In this document: one piece after another, positions 15,887-24,112 of the stretch
Position numbering within the stretch: position 1 is the stretch's first letter
Layout: each line of letters begins with the position of its first letter
DNA from: an uncultured Alistipes sp.
GTDB lineage: Bacteria > Bacteroidota > Bacteroidia > Bacteroidales > Rikenellaceae
Length of the DNA: 28,212 bases
Reading direction: 5' to 3'
NCBI GenBank assembly: GCA_958449275.1
Contig: CAUDHE010000023.1
Location: 1-28,212 of the forward strand
Notes under the pieces: model-generated
What the model was told of the DNA's origin: nothing
What the model saw: the letters and a program-made list of their open reading frames with translations, nothing else
Databases searched by the model: none
Position numbers and translations under genes: made by a program

Positions 15887-16669
15887 ATGGAATTGAAGCT
15901 AAGCATATCGCCCTGCCCGAACGATACTTTCATGTTCGAGGCCATGTTGCACGGCCGTATCGACACCGAAGGGCTGACATTCGCGACGGAATATCGCGAC
16001 ATAGAGGAGCTGAACCGCAGCGCGGCACTCGGTCTGCCCGACGTGAGCAAGATAAGCTGCGCCGTGCTGCCGTCGATAGCGGCCGCATATCGCCTGTCGG
16101 ACAGCGGCGCGGCTCTGGGTCGAGGCAACGGCCCCTTGCTGGTGCGTCGCGCGGGTGACGAGGCGGCTCCCATTCGTCGCATAGCCGTGCCGGGGTTGCA
16201 TACCACCGCCAATGCCCTTACGGCAAGGCTCTTTCCCGAAATCGGACAGCGTACGCCGATGTTGTTCTCCGAGATTGCGGCGGCCGTGGAACGCGGCGAG
16301 TTCGATGCGGGTGTGTTGATTCACGAAGGACGTTTCGTGTATTCGCGGCGCAATCTGACGCCGGTCGCCGATTTGGGAGTCGAGTGGGAGCGGCGGACGG
16401 GACTGCCGCTGCCGTTGGGCGGCATCGTCGTGCGAAGATCGCTGCCCGAGGATACGTTCCGCCGCTTCGAACGCGTTTTGCGCCGCAGCATAGAGTATGC
16501 CTTCGGGCACCCGTCGGAGTCGCGCGACTTCATAAAAGAGCATGCGCAGGAGCTCGACGACGATGTGATCGACAAGCATATAGCGTTGTTCGTGAACGAA
16601 TATTCGCTTTCGCTGGGTCGCGACGGCCGTGCCGCAATCGGAGCCCTGACCGACTTTTCCGCATTCTGA
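15887..16669 (+). CDS. mqnD: 1,4-dihydroxy-6-naphthoate synthase
   Basis: A 260-residue enzyme of the futalosine menaquinone route that converts cyclic dehypoxanthine futalosine to 1,4-dihydroxy-6-naphthoate. It has the periplasmic-binding-protein-like fold of MqnA/MqnD. Supporting blocks are SISPCPNDTFMF at the start, DVSKISCAVLPSIA, the glycine-rich LGRGNGPLLV, and DAGVLIHEGRF with the conserved His. The SPCPNDTF start favours MqnD over MqnA. The ATG lies two bases after the rhamnosidase stop. mqnB is in the same direction about 3 kb upstream. The remaining mqn genes are not in this window. Confidence 0.93.
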   Translation: MELKLSISPCPNDTFMFEAMLHGRIDTEGLTFATEYRDIEELNRSAALGLPDVSKISCAVLPSIAAAYRLSDSGAALGRGNGPLLVRRAGDEAAPIRRIAVPGLHTTANALTARLFPEIGQRTPMLFSEIAAAVERGEFDAGVLIHEGRFVYSRRNLTPVADLGVEWERRTGLPLPLGGIVVRRSLPEDTFRRFERVLRRSIEYAFGHPSESRDFIKEHAQELDDDVIDKHIALFVNEYSLSLGRDGRAAIGALTDFSAF

Positions 16670-16697
16670 CGAATCGGGAAAGAATCGGACGGAGATG

Positions 16698-16735
16698 CTG
16701 AAGGCTGCCCGAGAATATCGGGCAGCCTTCAGTTT
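16698..16735 (+). terminator. Strong terminator between mqnD and fusA2
   Basis: A perfect 15-bp stem (16698-16712 with 16718-16732) and loop GAATA lie 29 bp after the mqnD stop, followed by TTTGT. The convergent fusA2 gene ends at 16753, so the hairpin may serve both directions, though a T-run is visible only weakly on the plus strand and not on the minus strand. Confidence 0.8.
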
Positions 16736-16752
16736 GTGATGTTCGCGACGGT

Positions 16753-18906
16753 TTATTCGTCGTCGGTGTCGGTATATGCTTTCAATAACTTGTCCTGTAC
16801 GTCGGCGGGCACCTGCTCGTAAGACGAGAATTGCATGGTGTAGGTCGCCGCGCCCGAGGTGAGCGACGAAAGCGATGTCGAATAGCGATAGAGCTCGGCC
16901 AAAGGAACGCGGGCGTTGAGGCGGTCGAAACCCTTGTCCGATTCCATGCCCATAATCATGGCGCGGCGGTTTTGCAAATCGCTCATCACGGCGCCCATAT
17001 ACTCGCTGGGGGTGAGCACCTCGACCGAATAGATAGGCTCCATGATCTTCGGTCCCGCATTGCGGAACGCCTCTTTGAATGCGTTGCGTGCGGCCAGTTT
17101 GAACGAGATTTCGTTAGAATCCACGGGGTGCATCTTGCCGTCGTATATTATAACGCGGATGTCGCGTGCGTATGATCCCGTGAGCGGACCTTGGTCCATT
17201 TTCTCCATTACGCCCTTAAGTATGGCAGGCATGAAACGCGCGTCGATGGCACCGCCTACGATCGAGTTGTAGAACTGCAATTTGCCGCCCCATTCGAGGT
17301 CGTACTCCTCCTTACCCTTTATATTGACGGTGATGTCTTTGCCGTTCACCTTGTAGCGCGAAGGCTCGGGCATGCCCTCGGCATACGGCTCTATCACCAT
17401 GTGGACCTCGCCGAACTGACCTGCGCCGCCCGACTGTTTCTTGTGGCGGTAGTCGGCCTGCGCGACTTTGGTGATAGTCTCGCGATAGGGGATCTTGGGT
17501 GCGAAATACTCTATGTCTACTTTGTTCTCCGATGCTATGCGGCTCTTGAGAATGTTGAGATGATGTTCGCCCTGACCTTGGATGATAGTCTGTTTCAGCT
17601 CTTTCGAATAGGCTACCTTGATGGTGGGGTCTTCGTATTTGGCATCGTTGAGCAGTTTGCCCAGCTTCTCCTCGTCGCCTTGCTCCTTTGCCTTCACGGC
17701 GGCGCGGTAGCGCGGTTCGGGGAATACGATCGGTTCCACGGTGACGGGGGCCGACGGGGCCGCGAGAGTGTCGTTGGTGCGCGTGCCCTTGAGCTTAACC
17801 GTACAACCTATGTCGCCTGCCGATAGTTCCGTGACCTTTATGCGGTTCTTGCCCGCCACGGCGAAGAGTTGCGACAGCTTCTCCTTGTTGCCCGTGCGGC
17901 TGTTGACCAGCTCCGTGCCTTCGGTTATCTTGCCGCGGATGACGCGGAAATACGAAATTTCGCCGATGTGCTGTTCCAGCTGGCTCTTGAATACGAACGC
18001 CGCTGCGGGCATGGTCTCGTCGGCCGGCAGCTCCTCGCCCTCGGTGGTGAGGAAGTTGGGGGCCTTGAGCGGACCGGGAGCGACGTTTATGATGAACTCC
18101 ATCAGACGCTTGGTGCCGATATCGCGTTTGCCGCTGCAGCAGAATACGGGCATCACGTCGCGTTTGGCCACGCCTAATTTGAGGCCCGCGCGGATGTCGT
18201 CCTGAGTAAGGGTGCCTTTCTCGAAGTAGAGCTCCATCAGCGCGTCGTCGTATACGGCTGCGGCCTCGGTAAGTTCCTGATTCAGTTCTTTGGCACGCTC
18301 CATCTCCTCGGCGGGGATCTCCAGCTCCTCGCGCGAACCGTTGTCGTCGGTGAAGCGGTACATCTTCATCATCAGCACATCGATGAACGAATCGAATGCC
18401 GCACCCTGCCGTACGGGGTACTGCACGATGACGGGTTTCACGGGCGAGGCGGCACGGATGCCCTCCAGCATGGCCTCGTAGTTGGCTTTGTCGCCGTCGA
18501 GCTGGTTGATGACGCCTATCAGCGGCTTATTCAGAATGCGGGCGTAACGCGACTGTATCTCGTCGCCGACCTCCCATCCGCTCTGGGCGTTCATCACCAT
18601 GACGCCCACGTCGCCGACCTTGAAGGCCGAGAAGAGGTTGCCGCAGAAATCGTCCGAACCCGGGCAATCGATGATGTTGAGCTTGCGGCCCATGAACTCG
18701 GTGAAGAGGATGGTGGAATATATCGAACGTTTGTATTCGTGTTCGATATCCGTATTGTCCGAGAGTGTGTTGTTCGTCTCGATACTACCCCTGCGGTCGA
18801 TGACCTTGCCCTCGAAAGCCATCGCTTCGGCAAGGGTAGTTTTCCCCGTGCCGGGCGCGCCGATGAGAACGATGTTCTTGATCTCTTTAGCTGAATAATT
18901 TTTCAT
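16753..18906 (-). CDS. fusA2: Elongation factor G paralog EF-G2, atypical GTPase site
   Basis: A 717-residue translational-GTPase-family protein with all EF-G domains: G domain (about 1-280), domain II (about 300-390), III, IV (with GGAGQFGEVHMVIEP) and V (MEPIYSVEVLTPSEYMGAV). The GTP-site motifs deviate from canonical EF-G: the P-loop is GAPGTGKTT instead of AHIDAGKTT, switch I lacks the RGITI motif, switch II reads DCPGSDDF with Ser84 in place of the catalytic histidine of DTPGH, and G4 is NQLD. The canonical fusA at 20264 has all standard motifs. From memory, a Bacteroides EF-G2 has been reported to support translation without GTP hydrolysis and to matter in carbon starvation and gut fitness; this gene looks like that type. 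Tetracycline-resistance Tet(M/Q)-like proteins are less likely because they keep the histidine. Confidence 0.9.
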   Translation of the reverse strand: MKNYSAKEIKNIVLIGAPGTGKTTLAEAMAFEGKVIDRRGSIETNNTLSDNTDIEHEYKRSIYSTILFTEFMGRKLNIIDCPGSDDFCGNLFSAFKVGDVGVMVMNAQSGWEVGDEIQSRYARILNKPLIGVINQLDGDKANYEAMLEGIRAASPVKPVIVQYPVRQGAAFDSFIDVLMMKMYRFTDDNGSREELEIPAEEMERAKELNQELTEAAAVYDDALMELYFEKGTLTQDDIRAGLKLGVAKRDVMPVFCCSGKRDIGTKRLMEFIINVAPGPLKAPNFLTTEGEELPADETMPAAAFVFKSQLEQHIGEISYFRVIRGKITEGTELVNSRTGNKEKLSQLFAVAGKNRIKVTELSAGDIGCTVKLKGTRTNDTLAAPSAPVTVEPIVFPEPRYRAAVKAKEQGDEEKLGKLLNDAKYEDPTIKVAYSKELKQTIIQGQGEHHLNILKSRIASENKVDIEYFAPKIPYRETITKVAQADYRHKKQSGGAGQFGEVHMVIEPYAEGMPEPSRYKVNGKDITVNIKGKEEYDLEWGGKLQFYNSIVGGAIDARFMPAILKGVMEKMDQGPLTGSYARDIRVIIYDGKMHPVDSNEISFKLAARNAFKEAFRNAGPKIMEPIYSVEVLTPSEYMGAVMSDLQNRRAMIMGMESDKGFDRLNARVPLAELYRYSTSLSSLTSGAATYTMQFSSYEQVPADVQDKLLKAYTDTDDE

Positions 18907-18948
18907 ATTCCGTGAAGTTTTAGGTTTTACTGTTTGCGATTCGATTCA

Positions 18949-18978
18949 TAAAGTTACGAAAAGTTTTTCGATATGCAA
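18949..18978 (-). promoter_or_regulatory. Candidate fusA2 promoter with palindrome in its spacer
   Basis: On the minus strand TAACTTTA (18949-18956) is one base off the -7 consensus, and TTG (18976-18978) lies 19 bp upstream as the -33. The spacer holds the inverted repeat CGAAAA-GT-TTTTCG (18957-18970), a possible regulator site. The ATG of fusA2 is 43 bp downstream of the -7 box. Confidence 0.5.
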
Positions 18979-19278
18979 GAGTCGAGCCTCAATTTTTGTC
19001 TTTAAAATAACGATTAATGAAAAATAAGGTCGCACAAGTGTTCTTTTAATTCGTTTTTTAACAGGTTCGGCGCGCGGTCGGCGCGGTCGGCCGATGCGGA
19101 TTGTGAGTTGTTGTCGGAGCGGCGTGAAATGCGTGAATGACATGCGTTTGGAGTCATTGATATAAGTAATGCTTATCAGTTTGAAAAATCCATAAGTAAA
19201 AAGAATTGTAAACGGGCCGAAATGCCCGAAAAAGCCGAAAAAAGAGTCTGATATATAGTGCGGTTAAAAAAAAATGAT
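18979..19278. other. 300-bp stretch between the divergent fusA2 and str operon promoters
   Basis: No convincing gene. It contains a GC-rich spot with two adjacent copies of GCGCGGTCG (19072-19080 and 19081-19089) in otherwise AT-rich sequence, and A-rich sequence close to the rpsL promoter. An open minus-strand frame at 18946-19143 has no protein character. Confidence 0.5.
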
Positions 19279-19286
19279 TACCTTTG
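19279..19286 (+). promoter_or_regulatory. Candidate -7 box of the str operon
   Basis: TACCTTTG matches TAnnTTTG, 66 bp before the rpsL ATG, preceded by an A-tract (19266-19274). Transcription should start near 19293, giving a leader of about 60 nt. Confidence 0.65.
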
Positions 19287-19291
19287 CAACC

Positions 19292-19317
19292 CGATTGTGT
19301 GTGTTTAGGCGCAATCG
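19292..19317 (+). promoter_or_regulatory. Leader hairpin of the str operon
   Basis: CGATTGTG (19292-19299) pairs with CGCAATCG (19310-19317), eight pairs including one G-U, with a 10-nt loop. It lies at the predicted 5' end of the mRNA. It could stabilise the transcript or take part in autoregulation by a ribosomal protein such as uS7 or uS12; neither is shown. Confidence 0.4.
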
Positions 19318-19352
19318 ATTAGTTAACAAATTAAAGGACAAAAGTTTTTACA

Positions 19353-19736
<384 letters not shown>

Positions 19737-19771
19737 AAAACGGAACATCGAATTAAATTGATCGAAACAAA

Positions 19772-20248
19772 ATGAGAAAAGCTAAGCCAAGAAAGCGAAT
19801 TCTACTTCCAGATCCCAAGTTCAACGACATCGAGGTGACTCGTTTCGTTAACAACCTCATGCTGGATGGAAAGAAGAGTATTGCTTACACCATCTTCTAC
19901 GACAGTCTGGAGCTGGTGAGCAAGAAGATGAAGGATGCTGATAAATCTCCGTTGGAAATCTGGAAACAGGCTCTTGAGAATATCACACCCCAAGTCGAAG
20001 TAAAATCGAAGCGTATAGGCGGTGCGACCTTCCAAGTTCCCATGGAGGTGAGACCGGAGCGCAAGATTTCAATTTCAATGAAAAACCTTGTCCTTTACTC
20101 TCGCAAGCGCGCCGGTAAGTCGATGGCTGAAAAACTCTCTGCCGAGATCGTGGATGCCTACAACCAGCAGGGTGCCGCATTCAAGCGCAAGGAGGAGATG
20201 CACCGCATGGCGGAGGCGAACAAGGCATTCGCACATTTCAGATTCTAA
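19772..20248 (+). CDS. rpsG: 30S ribosomal protein uS7
   Basis: A 158-residue 16S rRNA-binding protein that starts assembly of the small-subunit head. Typical blocks are MRKAKPRKR, FVNNLMLDGKKSIAYTIFYD, PQVEVKSKRIGGATFQVP and the C-terminal KRKEEMHRMAEANKAFAHFRF. It lies 35 bp after rpsL and 15 bp before fusA. In enterobacteria uS7 represses its own operon; no equivalent binding site is obvious in the rpsL-rpsG gap here. Confidence 0.99.
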   Translation: MRKAKPRKRILLPDPKFNDIEVTRFVNNLMLDGKKSIAYTIFYDSLELVSKKMKDADKSPLEIWKQALENITPQVEVKSKRIGGATFQVPMEVRPERKISISMKNLVLYSRKRAGKSMAEKLSAEIVDAYNQQGAAFKRKEEMHRMAEANKAFAHFRF

Positions 20249-20263
20249 AAAAGGAAACATTAA

Positions 20264-22372
20264 ATGGCAAGAGATCTTAAATATACTCGTAACATCGGTA
20301 TCATGGCCCACATCGATGCCGGTAAGACGACCACTTCGGAGCGCATCCTCTTCTACACGGGTAAGACCCACAAGATCGGCGAGGTGCACGAGGGCGGCGC
20401 CACGATGGACTGGATGGTGCAGGAGCAGGAGCGAGGCATAACCATCACTTCGGCTGCCACTACCGCATTCTGGCAGTACAAGGACCACCAGTATCAGATC
20501 AACCTGATCGACACCCCGGGACACGTCGACTTTACCGTCGAGGTGGAGCGTTCGTTGCGCGTACTGGACGGCGCCGTGGCCACTTTCTGTGCCGTGGGCG
20601 GCGTGGAGCCCCAGTCGGAGACCGTATGGCGTCAGGCCGACAAGTACAACGTGCCCCGTATCGGCTACGTGAACAAGATGGACCGCACGGGCGCCGATTT
20701 CCTGGCGGTTTGCGCTCAGATCAAGGAACACTTCGGTGCTACGGCTCTGCCCGTGGTTCTGCCTATCGGTGCCGAGGACAAGTTCGAGGGTCTGATAGAC
20801 CTTATATATAATAACGCCATCTACTATTACGACGACAAGTCGGTGCGCGACAACTTCGAGTTGAAGGAGATCCCCGAGAACATGAAGGCCGAGGCCGCCG
20901 AGTGGCGCGCCAAGCTCATCGAGGAGGTAGCCTCTACCGACGACGCGCTGATGGAGAAGTTCTTCGAGGATCCCGATTCGATCACTCCCGACGAGCTTAT
21001 AGCCGCCATCCGCACCGCCACGATCAACATGTCGCTCGTGCCCATGATGTGCGGTTCGTCGTTCCACAACAAGGGCGTGCAGAAACTGCTCGACTACATC
21101 ATGGCGTTCCTTCCCTCGCCGCTGGACGTTCCCGCCGTAGAGGGCGTGAACCCCAAGACCGACGAGACCGAGGTACGTCACGCATCGGTGGACGATCCGT
21201 TCTGCGGCCTGGCGTTCAAGATCGCTACCGACCCGTTCGTGGGCCGTCTGGCTTTCGTTCGCGTTTACTCGGGCGCTTTGGACGCCGGTTCTTACGTGCT
21301 TAACGCACGCAGCGGCAAGCGCGAGCGTATCAGCCGTATATATCAGATGCACGCCAACAAGCAGAATCCCATGGAGCGCGTTGAGGCGGGCGATATCTGC
21401 GCAGCCGTAGGTTTCAAGGAGATTCACACCGGCGATACGCTGACTGCCGAGAACGCTCCTCTGGTACTTGAGCAGATGACTTTCCCCGAGCCGGTGATCG
21501 GTTTGGCGGTAGAGCCCAAGACTCAGAAGGATCTCGATAAGCTGGGCATCGCTTTGGCCAAATTGGCCGAGGAGGATCCCACTTTCACGGTTCGTACCGA
21601 CGAGGAGAGCGGCCAGACCATCATCAGCGGTATGGGTGAGCTTCACCTCGATATCATCGTCGACCGTCTGCGTCGCGAGTTCGGCGTGGAGATCAACCAA
21701 GGCGCTCCGCAGGTTAACTACAAGGAGGCTCTTACCGCTACGGTTCAGCACCGCGAGGTATTCAAGAAGCAGACAGGTGGTCGCGGTAAGTTCGCCGACA
21801 TCATCTTCGAGATCGGTCCTGCCGACGACGACAAACCCGGCCTCACGTTCGTCGACGAGGTTAAGGGCGGTAACATTCCCAAGGAGTTCATCCCCGCGGT
21901 TCAGAAGGGCTTCGAGTCGGCTATGGCCAACGGCGCTTTGGCGGGTTACACCATCGATTCGATGAAGGTGACTCTGAAGGACGGTTCGTTCCACCCCGTC
22001 GATTCGGATCAGCTCTCGTTCGAAATCTGCGCCCGCAACGGTTTCCGTCAGGCAGCTCCCAAGGCCGGTTCGGTCATCATGGAGCCCGTCATGTCGGTAG
22101 AGGTCGTTACTCCCGAGGAGAACATGGGCGACATCATCGGCGACCTGAACAAGCGTCGCGGACAGATTCAGGGCATGGAATCGAAGGGCACCGCCCGCGT
22201 TGTGAAGGCCAAGGTTCCTCTGTCGGAAATGTTCGGCTATGTAACGGTGCTGCGTACCATTTCGTCGGGTCGCGCAACGTCGTCGATGGAGTTCTCGCAC
22301 TTCGAGGAGGTCCCCGCAGGCCTGGCCAAGGACATCATCGAGAAGAGCGGCAAACGTAAGGATTTAGAATAA
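20264..22372 (+). CDS. fusA: Elongation factor G
   Basis: The canonical translocation GTPase, 702 residues. All G motifs are intact: AHIDAGKTT (15-23), RGITI (57-61), DTPGHVDF with catalytic His87, and NKMDRTGADF. Domain IV contains TGGRGKFADIIFEI and domain V EPVMSVEVVTPEENMGDI. It serves as an internal control for the altered motifs of fusA2 at 16753. Its codon use is strongly biased to C-ending codons, as expected for a highly expressed gene. It is followed directly by rpsJ after 14 bp; there is no tuf gene here. Confidence 0.99.
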   Translation: MARDLKYTRNIGIMAHIDAGKTTTSERILFYTGKTHKIGEVHEGGATMDWMVQEQERGITITSAATTAFWQYKDHQYQINLIDTPGHVDFTVEVERSLRVLDGAVATFCAVGGVEPQSETVWRQADKYNVPRIGYVNKMDRTGADFLAVCAQIKEHFGATALPVVLPIGAEDKFEGLIDLIYNNAIYYYDDKSVRDNFELKEIPENMKAEAAEWRAKLIEEVASTDDALMEKFFEDPDSITPDELIAAIRTATINMSLVPMMCGSSFHNKGVQKLLDYIMAFLPSPLDVPAVEGVNPKTDETEVRHASVDDPFCGLAFKIATDPFVGRLAFVRVYSGALDAGSYVLNARSGKRERISRIYQMHANKQNPMERVEAGDICAAVGFKEIHTGDTLTAENAPLVLEQMTFPEPVIGLAVEPKTQKDLDKLGIALAKLAEEDPTFTVRTDEESGQTIISGMGELHLDIIVDRLRREFGVEINQGAPQVNYKEALTATVQHREVFKKQTGGRGKFADIIFEIGPADDDKPGLTFVDEVKGGNIPKEFIPAVQKGFESAMANGALAGYTIDSMKVTLKDGSFHPVDSDQLSFEICARNGFRQAAPKAGSVIMEPVMSVEVVTPEENMGDIIGDLNKRRGQIQGMESKGTARVVKAKVPLSEMFGYVTVLRTISSGRATSSMEFSHFEEVPAGLAKDIIEKSGKRKDLE

Positions 22373-22386
22373 TAACGAGTTAAAAT

Positions 22387-22692
22387 ATGAACCAGAAAAT
22401 TAGAATCAAACTCAAGTCTTTCGACCACAACTTGGTGGACAAGTCGGCCGAGAAGATCGTGAAGACGGTGAAGGCTACCGACGCCATGGTGAGCGGTCCG
22501 GTGCCCCTGCCTACGAGAAAGCAGATTTTTACGGTGAACCGCTCGACGTTCGTTAACAAGAAGGCTCGCGAGCAGTTCCAGTTCTGCACTTTCAAGCGCA
22601 TTATCGACATCTACTCGTCGACCCCCAAGACCATCGACGCCCTGATGAAGCTGGAGCTTCCCTCGGGCGTGGAGGTCGAGATCAAGGTCTGA
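22387..22692 (+). CDS. rpsJ: 30S ribosomal protein uS10
   Basis: A 101-residue protein of the small-subunit head, also the NusE partner in transcription antitermination in other bacteria. The blocks IRIKLKSFDHNLVDKSAEKI, GPVPLPTRKQIFTVNRSTFV and QFCTFKRIIDIYSSTPKTID are standard. It starts 14 bp after fusA, so it belongs to the str transcript, and it is separated from rplC by an unusual 164-bp gap with a hairpin. Confidence 0.98.
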   Translation: MNQKIRIKLKSFDHNLVDKSAEKIVKTVKATDAMVSGPVPLPTRKQIFTVNRSTFVNKKAREQFQFCTFKRIIDIYSSTPKTIDALMKLELPSGVEVEIKV

Positions 22693-22704
22693 TAACCTCT
22701 ATAC

Positions 22705-22749
22705 CGCAGACTCGGGGCGCATTGATTTGTTGCGTCCCGAATCTCTGCG
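22705..22749 (+). promoter_or_regulatory. Long hairpin between rpsJ and rplC, leader or attenuator candidate
   Basis: TCGGGGCGCA (22712-22721) pairs with TGCGTCCCGA (22731-22740) over 10 bp with one G-U, capped by a 9-nt loop. CGCAGA (22705-22710) pairs with TCTGCG (22744-22749) below a small internal loop. No T-run follows, so a simple terminator is unlikely. It starts 12 nt after the rpsJ stop, within a 164-bp gap in an operon whose later gaps are mostly under 25 bp. A ribosomal-protein binding leader or mRNA processing site is the best guess. Confidence 0.5.
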
Positions 22750-22856
22750 ATAACGACGACGTTGCGGCGGCCGGAACCCGCGCGCGGCGGTAAGCAAACG
22801 AAAATTGCTCAAGAAAAATACAAATCACTTTTTAACAAACGTAATTCGACAGAAAA

Positions 22857-23471
22857 ATGTCAGGACTAATTGGAAAGAAAATCGGAATGACTTCCGTTTA
22901 CAGTGCCGAGGGTAAGAACATACCATGCACTGTCATTGAGGCTGGTCCGTGTGTAGTTACGCAAATCAAGACGGTGGAGAAGGATTCTTACGAGGCCGTT
23001 CAGATTGCCTATGACGACAAGAGTGAAAAACACACCAGCAACAGTTTGTTAGGTCACTTCAAGAAAGCAGGCACCACCCCCAAGCGCAAGATGGCTGAGT
23101 TCAAGGGAATGCCTGAAGTGAACCTCGGCGACACCCTCACGGTCGACATGTTCTCGGAGGAGGACTGGGTAGACGTGACGGGGATCTCGAAGGGTAAAGG
23201 CTTTCAGGGCGTAGTGAAGCGTCACGGTTTCGGCGGCGTGGGCGGTCAGACCCACGGTCAGCACAACCGTCAGCGCAAACCGGGTTCGCTCGGCGCTTCG
23301 TCGTATCCCTCGCGTGTGTTCAAAGGCAAGCGTTTGGCCGGACGCATGGGTGGCGATCAGGTTAAGGTGGTGAACCTTAAAGTTTTGAAAATCATTCCCG
23401 AGAACAACCTCATTTTGGTGAAGGGTTCGATTCCCGGGGCTAAGGGTGCTTATTTAACAATTGAGAAGTAG
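22857..23471 (+). CDS. rplC: 50S ribosomal protein uL3
   Basis: A 204-residue early-assembly protein near the peptidyl-transferase centre. Visible blocks are GLIGKKIGMTSVYS, VTGISKGKGFQGVVKRHGF and GGQTHGQHNRQRKPGSLGAS, the last including the usual methylated Gln region. The ATG at 22857 is preceded by AGAAAA without a Shine-Dalgarno sequence. It begins the S10-type gene block after the structured gap. Confidence 0.99.
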   Translation: MSGLIGKKIGMTSVYSAEGKNIPCTVIEAGPCVVTQIKTVEKDSYEAVQIAYDDKSEKHTSNSLLGHFKKAGTTPKRKMAEFKGMPEVNLGDTLTVDMFSEEDWVDVTGISKGKGFQGVVKRHGFGGVGGQTHGQHNRQRKPGSLGASSYPSRVFKGKRLAGRMGGDQVKVVNLKVLKIIPENNLILVKGSIPGAKGAYLTIEK

Positions 23472-23472
23472 T

Positions 23473-24099
23473 ATGGAATTAGCTGTTTTGAACACACAAG
23501 GACAAGAGACCGGACGTAAGGTGGTCCTTTCGGATGCGGTCTTCGGCGTGGAGGCTAATGACCACGCTATCTACCTCGACGTAAAGCAGTATCTGGCCGA
23601 TCAGCGTCAGGGTACGCACAAGTCGAAGCAACGTAACGAGGTTGCAGGCTCGACCCGCAAGCTGAAGCGTCAGAAGGGTACCGGCGGCGCTCGTTGCGGC
23701 AGCATCAAATCGCCTCTGTTCCCGGGCGGCGGCCGTATTTTCGGTCCCGTGCCCCGCGATTACAGCTTCAAGCTCAACAAGAAGCTGAAGCGTCTGGCTC
23801 GTCGCAGCGCTCTCTCTTACAAGGCTCAGGCCGGCGCCATCACCGTGGTTGAGATGCTTTCGCTGGAGGCTCCCAAGACCAAGCAGGTGATAGCTCTTAC
23901 CGAAGCTCTGAAAGTTGCGGACAAGAAGGTTCTGCTGGTTCTGCCCGAGGGCAACGCCAACCTTCAGCTCTCGTGCCGTAACATCCCCTCGGTGAAGCCC
24001 ATTCTGGCTGCCAACATCAACACCTACGAGGTGATGAACGCCAACACTCTGGTAATGGTCGAGGGTGCGGAAAACGTATTGAATGTAATGTTAGCTTAA
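23473..24099 (+). CDS. rplD: 50S ribosomal protein uL4
   Basis: A 208-residue protein lining the exit tunnel; in some bacteria it regulates its own operon. The ATG at 23473 (MELAVLNTQGQ) is chosen, one base after the uL3 stop; an upstream TTG at 23461 would overlap rplC and adds no conserved residues. The tunnel loop with RKLKRQKGTGGARCGSIKSP is present, and the C-terminal part has the family's alpha/beta pattern ending LNVMLA. Confidence 0.98.
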   Translation: MELAVLNTQGQETGRKVVLSDAVFGVEANDHAIYLDVKQYLADQRQGTHKSKQRNEVAGSTRKLKRQKGTGGARCGSIKSPLFPGGGRIFGPVPRDYSFKLNKKLKRLARRSALSYKAQAGAITVVEMLSLEAPKTKQVIALTEALKVADKKVLLVLPEGNANLQLSCRNIPSVKPILAANINTYEVMNANTLVMVEGAENVLNVMLA

Positions 24100-24112
24100 A
24101 AACGCAGTAAAA

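Noticed and set aside
19072..19089. Tandem GCGCGGTCG as a CRISPR-like or iteron repeat
   Set aside because: Only two 9-nt copies without spacers, in a GC-rich patch; chance is sufficient.
18946..19143. A 65-codon minus-strand open frame upstream of fusA2
   Set aside because: It covers the predicted fusA2 promoter and has biased basic composition without any recognisable pattern.
20075..22300. A 741-codon minus-strand open frame opposite fusA
   Set aside because: Caused by strong codon bias in fusA; no motif and no promoter.
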